NCBI GenBank assembly: GCA_016717145.1
Contig: JADKGD010000077.1
Span: 1-5,547, forward strand
Direction: 5' to 3'
DNA from: Saprospiraceae bacterium
Lineage (GTDB): Bacteria > Bacteroidota > Bacteroidia > Chitinophagales > Saprospiraceae
DNA: 5,547 nucleotides
Shown in pieces: positions 1 through 5,533 of the stretch (its first letter is position 1; every line of letters starts with the position of its first letter). The notes below the pieces were generated by a model. The model was not told the origin of the DNA, did no database searches, and saw only the letters and a program-made list of their open reading frames with translations. Both the position numbers and the translations under genes were made by a program.

Positions 1-2
1 GG

Positions 3-465
3 ATTTTGTCAACCAAAGTTGTGGGGTTTTGTGAACTTAAAGATGGTGATAAAGTATTGGTCTTAAAAGAATGGGACAATGCAGCTGGAAAAGAAAAGAA
101 CCAGTGGAATTTACTATTAGGAAATGACCGAAGAAAAAATTGGTTTAGTGAATAACAAAACGAATGTTACAGCGACTTATACTGAATTAGAGAAATTTAA
201 CAAACAAGCCAAAGAACAGGCTGACAAAGAAAAGCAGAAGGAAAATCCAATAAACCGACAAAGTGGCAAAAAGTTTCTGATATTCCAGAAAGATGAAAGC
301 AAAGTAAAAAAGATTAGAAAAAGGTGACAAATTGGAAATCTATTGGAAGGGAACTTGGTTTAAAGGAAATATAGTTGAAGGTCCGAATGAGAAGAAGGAA
401 AATTCAAAATTCATTATAATGACTACAAAGACAATTGGGATGAGTTTGTAGATGTGGAAGATTAA
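3..465 (+). pseudogene. Broken 3' part of a gene ending in a Tudor/agenet-like domain
   Basis: The gene enters from outside the window and is spread over all three frames. Frame 3 is open from the window edge to a stop at 153-155 and includes GFCELKDGDKVLVLKEW. Frame 1 is open at 124-327 with a Lys/Glu/Gln-rich, probably helical linker (KFNKQAKEQADKEKQ). Frame 2 from 308 reads EKGDKLEIYWKGTWFKG, and frame 1 again from about 391 reads FKIHYNDYKDNWDEFV and stops at 463-465. Joined, the last two pieces give the pattern G-D-x-[hydrophobic]-E...W-x-G-x-W-[FY]...[KY]-I-x-Y-x-x-Y...W-D-E-[FW]-V. This matches the small SH3-like barrels (Tudor-knot/agenet type) often found at the ends of Bacteroidota proteins. 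The binding partner is unknown. At least three single-base frame changes are needed and no in-frame nonsense mutation is seen, so a decayed gene and sequencing error are both possible. The next gene starts 34 bp downstream on the same strand. Confidence 0.6.
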
Positions 466-499
466 GAGCACGAAATAATTAACGTAACAAAAATCTATT

Positions 500-1227
500 A
501 TGAAAAATATAAAGCAATATTGGTGTTTTTTGATGTTAACAGGATCCTTATTTGCACAAAAAAAACGATTACTGTTGACAAACTTCCAACGACGGTCGAA
601 GAGTTTATTACTTTCCGAGACAATGCTTCAACACCAGAAGGCGGAGCTGCTGCCTTTGTCGTTGCGCTTTATACCTATTCTGAGAACCCAAGCTTGGGTT
701 TGCAAATGATGATTGTTCAAAGCGACAAAAATTTACTATCTGCTTCGGAATCAGGATATAAAGGATTTAGTTTTGGTTCATCAAATATGTTTTTAGTGAA
801 ACAAATTGACCAAAAGAAATATGTACCTAAATCCTATTTTAAAGGAACTTCACCAGCCAAAGGCTATGCTATGCCGGCAGCTCCGCTCAAAATCACATGT
901 TCTACAAATCAGTATAGTAAATCTGATGATGGTAAAATGAAAATTTTTGTTGATTGCTCTGGAGCAGATACACCACGCCCAATTACTTTAGTCAAAAATG
1001 ACAAAGGCATGTGGAAAGCTTGGGGGTTCTCTTCTTTAATGGTCGGCGTCCGCCCGCCAGCTTCTACTGAAAAATCTGGACCAAGCAACGGCGATTTCAC
1101 AAATACTTTTAAAAATCTTAAAAGGCTGTCAGCAAGGCGGCCCTTTTTGTGTTATAAACCGTTGAAAAATAGAAAATTTAACCCACATTGCAGCGAAAAT
1201 TTTCGCTGCAAATTTTTTTTTCATTGA
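500..1227 (+). CDS. Secreted DUF6935-type protein, frameshifted at an A8 run
   Basis: An ATG at 500 opens a typical signal peptide: MKNIK, a hydrophobic core (YWCFLMLTGSLF), and a likely cleavage site around Phe-Ala-Gln. That frame is lost after the A8 run at 558-565. The mature domain continues one frame back (TITVDKLPTTVEEF from 565) to about 1069. One extra A would join them as AQKKTITVDKLP. The mature part has features I associate with the DUF6935 family: LPTTVEEF, YVPKSYF (820-840), SGADTPRPITL (about 958-990), KAWGFSSL and VGVRPP (1042-1059). The function of that family is unknown, and the signal peptide implies export. The open frame runs through a hairpin terminator at 1120-1148 and into the IS1634 end, stopping at 1225-1227, so roughly the last 17 residues are IS-encoded. 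The natural stop was probably near 1105-1110, where TAA appears in another frame. A TTG at 520 in the main frame is a poor alternative start because it loses the signal peptide. Confidence 0.7.
1120..1148 (+). terminator. Rho-independent terminator after the DUF6935 gene
   Basis: Left arm AAAAGGCTGTC (1120-1130) pairs with GGCGG-CC-TTTT (1136-1147), with one bulged C at 1141, G-T wobbles, and the 5-base loop AGCAA. The right arm ends in T5. Its position just after the DUF6935 domain suggests it closes that gene. The A-rich left arm means it may also act on the opposite strand, which would suit convergent genes. Confidence 0.7.
1177..1194 (+). repeat. Left terminal inverted repeat of the IS1634 element
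   Basis: TTTAACCCACATTGCAGC is an exact reverse complement of 3826-3843. The match stops at both edges: base 1176 against 3844, and 1195 against 3825. Its inner seven bases, TTGCAGC, also form the left arm of the palindrome at 1188-1211. Confidence 0.93.
1188..1221 (+). terminator. Perfect palindrome with T-tract inside the IS left end
   Basis: The half-site TTGCAGCGAAAA (1188-1199) is followed directly by its exact complement at 1200-1211, then by AA and a tract of nine T (1213-1221). As RNA this folds into a strong hairpin followed by U9, a classical intrinsic terminator for transcription entering from the left. It overlaps the terminal repeat by seven bases, so as DNA it also places an inverted copy of the inner repeat (GCTGCAA, 1205-1211) next to the end. 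Confidence 0.75.
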
Positions 1228-1232
1228 AATTG

Positions 1233-1258
1233 AGCAAATTTCGAGGTTTGCTTTTTTT
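1233..1258 (+). terminator. Second hairpin/T-tract in the IS leader
   Basis: AGCAAATT (1233-1240) pairs with GGTTTGCT (1245-1252), including two T-G wobbles, around a TCGA loop. Seven T follow (1252-1258). It lies upstream of the transposase promoter-like site, so it would block outside transcription but not the element's own message. Confidence 0.6.
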
Positions 1259-1338
1259 GAGTTATAAAAATAGGTTTGTAATGTGCTGATTATCAAGTAT
1301 AAGTTTTTGAAACGTGTTTTGTGGTCCTCAGTAAGAAC

Positions 1339-1369
1339 TTGACAGCCAACGAATTATTAGTTTACTTTG
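1339..1369 (+). promoter_or_regulatory. Putative promoter of the IS1634 transposase
   Basis: TTGACA at 1339-1344 is followed after 20 bases (counted from its TTG) by TTACTTTG at 1362-1369. This resembles the Bacteroidota pair TTG / TAnnTTTG with one mismatch in the -7 box; TTGACA-N16-TTTACT also resembles a sigma-70 site. Transcription would begin around the GTG start codon at 1374, implying an almost leaderless message. This is inferred from sequence only. Confidence 0.5.
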
Positions 1370-1373
1370 CACT

Positions 1374-3254
1374 GTGTTTTTCAAAGGTTCAGTTCGATAT
1401 AACCCGAGTTCAGGGAAGCAGGAATCCTACTATAGGTTGGTGGAGAGCTATCGTGATTATAACGGGGTTGTGCGCCATCGTACGATGGCGTCGGCTGGTT
1501 TTATTGACCATCTGAGCGCTGAGGAGCTGATTTACATATCCAAAAGGGTGACGGAAAAGGCGGCAGGGAAACAGACCTTGTTTGTGGATGAAATGGAGTC
1601 AAAATTGAGCCCTTATATCGAAGAGTTGTATGCTAAGCTGCTGAAAAACAAGAAGGTAGATGATCCGACAAAGCCTGTGAAGAAAAAAATCGAAGTTGAG
1701 TCGGTTAAGAATAAGGAAGTCAGGGAGTTAGGCTCAGAACATTTGGCATTACAAGCTTGTAAACAGTTGGGCTTGCCAGAGTTTTTAAGTACGATGGGCT
1801 GGAGTGAAGAGAAAATTCAATTGACTATGGTTCAATTGGTTAGCCGAACAGTTTATCCAGCAAGCGAGTTAAAAACAAGTTTGTGGATCAAAGAGAACTC
1901 ATCTATCTGTGAATTAACGGGTTATCCTGTCGAGAAAATAACAAAAGACAAACTGTACAAGCAGGCACAAGAGCTTTACAAAATTAAACATCAGTTAGAG
2001 CAGCATCTATCCCAAAAAACGAATGAACTCTTTGATATTCAGGACAAAATATATCTTTATGACCTGACGAATACTTATTTTGAGGGTGAAAAAAGAAACA
2101 GTTTGATGGCTCAGCGCGGTCGGAGTAAGGAAAAACGGACGGATGCAAAATTGATAGTTTTGGGCTTGGTAGTAAATGTGGAGGGTTTTATTAAATATTC
2201 AAATATATTTGAAGGAAATATGTCAGATTGCAAAACTTTATCTGATATGATAGAACATTTGCATAAATCTGTCTATAAAAATCAAGAAACCAAACCCGTT
2301 GTTGTGATAGATGCGGGAATTGGGACGGAAGAAAATTTGCAAATAATAAATTCAAAAGGCTTTGATTATCTGTGTGTTAGGAGAAGTAAACTGCAAGAAT
2401 ATACACTTAAAAAGGACGGAGAAATCATTGTTTACGATAAAAAAGACAATCAAATCTGTTTATGTCAAGTAGAACAGAGGGAACAAGAATATTTATTAAA
2501 AATCAAGAGTAATAGCAAAGAGTTGAAGGAACGTTCTATGCATCAAGCATTTACAAAACGATTTGAAGAAGGCATAGAAAATATCCGAGTCAGTTTAGGT
2601 AAAAAACATGGGGTTAAAAAAGAGTCAAAAGTACACGAAAGAATCGGTCGTTTGAAAGAGAAATATCCTTCTGTATCAAGGTTTTATGACATAGAATTGA
2701 CAGTAGATTCGTTAGGTCATGTTACTGAGCTGAAATGCTGCATGAATGAAGAAAAATGGCGAATCAAAGAACAAGGTTTGGGGGTATATTTTTTGCGTAC
2801 AAGCGTGAAAAATCAAGAAGAAAAGTGGATTTGGGATGCCTATAACTGCATCCGAGAGATAGAAAATACCTTTCGTACGCTCAAAACTGAACTTGATTTA
2901 CGCCCGATTTACCACAAAACCGACCAGGCAACGATGGCACACCTTCACCTAGGATTGTTAGCCTATTGGATAGTCAATACAATTCGTTATCAATTGAAAA
3001 TCAAAGGAATAACGCACAATTGGACAGAGATACTCCGCATCACAAGCACTCAAAAATTGGTAACAACTAGCGGCAAAAACGACGATGAAACCGTCGAAAT
3101 CAGAAAAGCGAGCGAGCCAGAGCCAAAAATTAGAGAAATCTATCAAGCCCTCAAATACAGCTTCTATTCTACAGTCAAAATAAAATCTGTAGTCCCACAA
3201 ACCGACTCGAAAAAAAATAAAAATATTGATAATCAGGAAATTACAGACACATAG
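1374..3254 (+). CDS. IS1634-family DDE transposase
   Basis: This 626-residue transposase would cut and rejoin the ends of its own element through an RNase H-like DDE core. The N-terminus FFKGSVRYNPSSGKQESYYRLVESYR and RHRTM fits the usual opening of Bacteroidota IS1634 proteins (MFFR...YYRLVESYR...CHRT), which is why I keep the GTG start at 1374 although it is not ATG. The frame is open back to a TAA at 1332-1334 with no better start. Likely catalytic residues are D230 in YLYDLTNTYFEG, D313 in VVIDAGIG, and E497 in IREIENTFRTLK. Around E497, Y490, R494 and K504 form a YREK-like signature with the usual six residues between E and K. Residues 85-120 are a Lys/Glu-rich linker, and 185-215 are probably helical. 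The last residues (after VVPQT, about 606-626) are low-complexity Lys/Asn and differ from the second 3' copy, which would end ELKKKKL. The stop TAG (3252-3254) shares its G with the right inverted repeat. No frameshift is visible, so the gene may be active. Confidence 0.93.
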   Translation: MFFKGSVRYNPSSGKQESYYRLVESYRDYNGVVRHRTMASAGFIDHLSAEELIYISKRVTEKAAGKQTLFVDEMESKLSPYIEELYAKLLKNKKVDDPTKPVKKKIEVESVKNKEVRELGSEHLALQACKQLGLPEFLSTMGWSEEKIQLTMVQLVSRTVYPASELKTSLWIKENSSICELTGYPVEKITKDKLYKQAQELYKIKHQLEQHLSQKTNELFDIQDKIYLYDLTNTYFEGEKRNSLMAQRGRSKEKRTDAKLIVLGLVVNVEGFIKYSNIFEGNMSDCKTLSDMIEHLHKSVYKNQETKPVVVIDAGIGTEENLQIINSKGFDYLCVRRSKLQEYTLKKDGEIIVYDKKDNQICLCQVEQREQEYLLKIKSNSKELKERSMHQAFTKRFEEGIENIRVSLGKKHGVKKESKVHERIGRLKEKYPSVSRFYDIELTVDSLGHVTELKCCMNEEKWRIKEQGLGVYFLRTSVKNQEEKWIWDAYNCIREIENTFRTLKTELDLRPIYHKTDQATMAHLHLGLLAYWIVNTIRYQLKIKGITHNWTEILRITSTQKLVTTSGKNDDETVEIRKASEPEPKIREIYQALKYSFYSTVKIKSVVPQTDSKKNKNIDNQEITDT

Positions 3255-3264
3255 CTGCAATGTG
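2701..3264 (+). repeat. First copy of a direct tandem repeat covering the IS 3' end
   Basis: These 564 bp, encoding transposase residues from about 443 to the end plus the first 11 bases of the right inverted repeat, recur immediately downstream at 3265-3836. Identity starts abruptly at CAGTAGATTCG in both copies, with no shared base just before it. This copy keeps the reading frame but lacks the outer GGTTAAA of the terminal repeat. Confidence 0.9.
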
Positions 3265-3836
3265 CAGTAGATTCGTTAGGTCATGTACCGGAGCTTTTGA
3301 AATGCTGCTTGAATGAAGAAAAATGGCGAATCAAAGAACAAGGTTTGGGGGAATATATTTTTTGCGGACAAGCGTGAAAAAATCAAGAAGAAAAATGGAT
3401 TTGGGATGCCCATAACTGCATCCGAGAGATAGAAAATACCTTTCGTACGCTCAAAACTGAACTTGATTTACGTCCGATTTACCACAAAACCGACCAAAAA
3501 GCAACGATGGCACACCTTCACCTAGGATTGTTAGCCTATTGGATAGTCAATACAATTCGTTATCAATTGAAAATCAAAGGAATAACGCACAATTGGACAG
3601 AGATACTCCGCACATCACAAGCACTCAAAAATTGGTAACAACTAGCGGCAAGAAAACGACGATGAAACCGTCGAAATCAGAAAAGAGAGCGCGAGCCAGA
3701 GGCAAAAATTAGGAGAAATCTATCAAGCCCTCAAATACAGCTTCTATTCTACAGTCAAAATAAAATCTGTAGTCCCACAAACCGAACTCAAAAAAAAAAA
3801 ATTATAACCAAATTACAGACACATAGCTGCAATGTG
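3265..3836 (+). pseudogene. Degraded second copy of the transposase 3' end
   Basis: This stretch repeats 2701-3264 in direct orientation with no spacer. It encodes only the C-terminal part of the transposase, including the region of catalytic E497 but neither catalytic Asp, so it cannot be functional. It differs by many small insertions, for example an extra A in GTGAAAAAATC, AAAAAG for GG before CAACGATGG, CGCACATC for CGCATC, GGCAAGAAAACG for GGCAAAAACG and TTAGGAGAAA for TTAGAGAAA, plus some substitutions such as CGT for CGC (synonymous) and CAT for TAT. The indels scramble the frame. Near its end it reads PQTELKKKKL then stop, which fits the IS1634 family C-terminus I recall (SVVxKSELKK) better than the intact copy does. 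It may be a relic of another copy or an unmerged contig overlap. Confidence 0.85.
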
Positions 3837-3843
3837 GGTTAAA
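3826..3843 (-). repeat. Right terminal inverted repeat of the IS1634 element
   Basis: GCTGCAATGTGGGTTAAA is an exact reverse complement of 1177-1194. An incomplete copy, GCTGCAATGTG, stands at 3254-3264 at the end of the first repeat unit. The flank beyond begins ACTTGTT. Confidence 0.93.
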
Positions 3844-3884
3844 ACTTGTTAATAAAAAGAACAATAAAATGATAATAAGTTTCA

Positions 3885-4070
3885 TTATTTGGGTTTCTGT
3901 TTGTAATTATAAAAAGCATCTGGAGAAATACTGCCAACATTTCCTTTCCCATTATGCAAATAAACTGTGTCATTTCTCATTTCATGAACAATACCTATAA
4001 GATTAGTGGCTAGGGGGTGAGGATTTTTCGTGAAAAGTTTAACCCGGCGTCTTGCCCCCCCCCCCTCTGG
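3885..4070 (-). pseudogene. 3' end of an unrecognised minus-strand gene
   Basis: On the minus strand a frame is open from about 4070 to a TAA at 3885-3887, followed directly by an in-frame TGA. It reads VKLFTKNPHPLATNLIG, then IVHEMRNDTVYLHNGKG, then NVGSISPDAFYNYKQKPK. The residue mix looks like real protein, with alternating hydrophobic beta-type segments and a sensible Lys-rich end; it is not IS-like. No start codon fits. Upstream the frame meets a run of 11 G (C11 on the plus strand at 4055-4065) and a stop at 4071-4073, and the IS4-family element begins at 4169. I do not recognise the family. The gene was probably cut by that element or corrupted by indels around the homopolymer. It converges on the DUF6935 gene across the IS1634 insertion. 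Confidence 0.5.
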
Positions 4071-4168
4071 TTACTAGGACTGTGGAAACAGGGAGAGGTG
4101 GGAGTTGGGGGATTTCTGCGCGGGAGTAACTTATTAGCTTTCAACTCTTTTTCCCCCTCTCCTTAGGC
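4008..4168. other. Homopolymer-rich stretch with no supported gene
   Basis: Between the minus-strand gene fragment and the IS4-family end, the base composition changes sharply: C11 at 4055-4065, several G4-G5 runs (TAGGGGGTGAGG, TTGGGGGATTT), TTTTTCCCCCTCTCC, and mixed GC-rich sequence unlike the AT-rich remainder. Its first third overlaps the gene fragment. A minus-strand frame of about 25 codons between 4066 and 4140 is open but rich in Pro/Gly and unconvincing. It could be foreign DNA between the two elements or poor-quality base calling near a contig end. Confidence 0.4.
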
Positions 4169-4185
4169 TTATCTTGTAACAGTTT
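4169..4185 (+). repeat. IS4-family inverted repeat, transposase 3' side
   Basis: TTATCTTGTAACAGTTT is an exact reverse complement of 5531-5547. Its first three bases are the complement of the transposase stop TAA, so the last five codons are encoded within the repeat. Confidence 0.92.
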
Positions 4186-5494
4186 CTAAATTTGCTCCAA
4201 TTTTTATATAATAAAACCTTTCTAATGCTTCTGCTAATTTCTTGACTCCAGGGAAAGGAGTAACTTTGCTTTTTTGAAAACCTACTAAACTTGTTAATGC
4301 TAATACATATTGTCCTAAAGTAACTATTTTCTTTTTAACTACTTTTTCTAAAAGGGATATTACAGGTTTGGGGTAATATTTAATGGCATCATCATCAAAG
4401 TTAATTCGCTGTAAATAAGTTATATATAATAACTCCCAAGCAATTACAGAATGAAATGCGATTGCGTTTACCATTGTGATTATGTCATCAAATTGCATTT
4501 TCTCTATATTTAATGCTCCTGATTTTAGTGTATAATGGAATCTTTCCACGCTCCACCTTAAGCAATAAAAATTGGCGACTTGAAAGGCTTGTTCTGCATT
4601 TTTAACCTCTAAACTCGTTAGTAACAGCCAGTTAGCTCCATTTTGAACTATCTGATCATTTTCATCTACCTCAACCATTGAAACTATATTTAGCGGTAAC
4701 GTTTTTTGATTGTGATTATCTTTTTTAGTTGATAAAATGCTTATTTCTGCAAATTTTACAATGAATCTAACCAATTCTTCTTTTTTATTTCTCCATATAC
4801 GTTTTACAAATATGCCGGGAGATTTGCATAAATCAGGCATTTTTGGAACATAATTAATTTCTTTACTTGTTGTCTCTTCCGCTAGTCTATTTTGAAAAAC
4901 TCTAACTATAAGTTTCACATTATCAGCCCGTTCTGCTATAAATAAATTGTAAATATCAGCTTCTCTGTCTTGCATTAATACAACCGTTTTGTTAATCATT
5001 CCTAATGTTTTATTAAATCTATCAAGACCATTCAACCATTTTGTGCTTTCTACGCTTCCTTCATTGTCAAATGGAAGTATACTTTTGCGACTCCAATTGT
5101 GCTGATCTATCAATCCAAGAGGTAATCCTTCTTCTGCTATTGCTAAAACATTATGTTGTAATATACCTCTCGACTGTTTACACATAAAACCCATTCCTTC
5201 AATCCCTTCTTGGCTATCAAAATTATAATGCGTTGTGTCTTGAGCAACTAAAATATACTCTCCTTGAGCATTATTGCAACGTTCAATCGTATTCGCTACA
5301 TGGTTGTGAATCATTATTTTATCAGTCATAGCTTTATTTGAAAAAATCCTACCTATTACAATTCTTCTAGACTTAAATGCAGATGCAGAAAAAGAAACCC
5401 CAGGCTTATTTTGTCTTTCTACTGAAAACCTAGATAAACTTCTACTCACTTGAGGTCGAAAATTAGGGACATTATCAAATTCCATTGCTTTCAC
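4169..5494 (-). CDS. IS4-family transposase, IS50/Tn5-like
   Basis: This 441-residue DDE transposase resembles Tn5/IS50 transposase (476 residues) along most of its length. Residues about 45-70 (GRIFSNKAMTDKIMIHNH) correspond to the family's N-terminal AYRFF/N-x-x-V region that contacts the ends. D86 in VAQDTTHYNF and D176 in MQDREADIYNL match the first two catalytic Asp of Tn5 (IEDTT and CDREADI). NWLLLTS (288-294) corresponds to KWLLLTS. E317 lies in a canonical YREK signature: Y310-x2-R313-x3-E317-x6-K324 in YCLRWSVERFHYTLKSGA. LVGFQKSK (403-410) matches the LGGF C-terminal block of the family. All catalytic residues are present and the frame is unbroken, so it may be active. The frame begins at a GTG (5494); an ATG three codons later (5485) is an equally good start and leaves a short leader after the promoter-like site. 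The last codons and stop lie within the inverted repeat. Confidence 0.94.
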   Translation of the reverse strand: MKAMEFDNVPNFRPQVSRSLSRFSVERQNKPGVSFSASAFKSRRIVIGRIFSNKAMTDKIMIHNHVANTIERCNNAQGEYILVAQDTTHYNFDSQEGIEGMGFMCKQSRGILQHNVLAIAEEGLPLGLIDQHNWSRKSILPFDNEGSVESTKWLNGLDRFNKTLGMINKTVVLMQDREADIYNLFIAERADNVKLIVRVFQNRLAEETTSKEINYVPKMPDLCKSPGIFVKRIWRNKKEELVRFIVKFAEISILSTKKDNHNQKTLPLNIVSMVEVDENDQIVQNGANWLLLTSLEVKNAEQAFQVANFYCLRWSVERFHYTLKSGALNIEKMQFDDIITMVNAIAFHSVIAWELLYITYLQRINFDDDAIKYYPKPVISLLEKVVKKKIVTLGQYVLALTSLVGFQKSKVTPFPGVKKLAEALERFYYIKIGANLETVTR

Positions 5495-5501
5495 TTTCCC
5501 A

Positions 5502-5533
5502 CAAAATTATAGTTTTTATCCACAAAACACAAA
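5502..5533 (-). promoter_or_regulatory. Putative Bacteroidota-type promoter of the IS4-family transposase
   Basis: On the minus strand, TTTG (5533-5530) is followed after 20 bases by TAATTTTG (5509-5502), an exact match to the -7 consensus TAnnTTTG with acceptable spacing to the -33 element. The expected start of transcription falls near 5494-5498, at or just before the GTG/ATG candidates. The -33 element lies almost wholly inside the terminal repeat (5531-5547), so a transposase bound to the end would cover it. Confidence 0.65.

Larger units (their letters stand above)
1177..3843 (+). mobile_element. IS1634-family insertion sequence with duplicated 3' part
   Basis: The ends are the 18-bp perfect inverted repeats TTTAACCCACATTGCAGC (1177-1194) and GCTGCAATGTGGGTTAAA (3826-3843). 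If the element proper starts at CCCACATTG, both sides are flanked by TTAA (1178-1181 region and 3839-3842), which could be a 4-bp target duplication or part of the repeat; the sequence alone cannot decide. Inside are a 197-bp leader with two hairpin/T-tract terminators and a promoter-like site, one intact DDE transposase gene (1374-3254), and a second, degraded copy of the last 564 bp (3265-3836). Without that duplication the element would be 2,095 bp. The first copy of the right end stops at 3264 and lacks the outer seven bases of the repeat, so only the second copy supplies a complete right end. The element lies downstream of the DUF6935 terminator and upstream of the 3' end of a convergent gene. 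Confidence 0.9.

Noticed and set aside
909..1100. 63-codon minus-strand open frame
   Set aside because: It lies antisense to the best conserved part of the DUF6935 domain and shows no independent coding features.
1321..1515. 64-codon plus-strand open frame over the transposase start
   Set aside because: It overlaps the transposase N-terminus in another frame and begins inside the promoter-like region. IS1634 elements need only one protein, so a two-frame fusion is not expected.
2958..3260. 100-codon minus-strand open frame
   Set aside because: It is a shadow antisense to the transposase C-terminus; its Phe/Ile/Cys-rich composition mirrors the A-rich sense strand.
2701..3836. Long target-site duplication of IS1634 type
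   Set aside because: The repeat consists of transposase-coding DNA from inside the element, not of flanking target DNA on both sides.
4066..4140. Upstream continuation of the minus-strand gene across the G11 run
   Set aside because: A one-base change would join about 25 open codons, but the peptide is rich in Pro and Gly, lies in a low-complexity region and is limited by a stop at 4141-4143.
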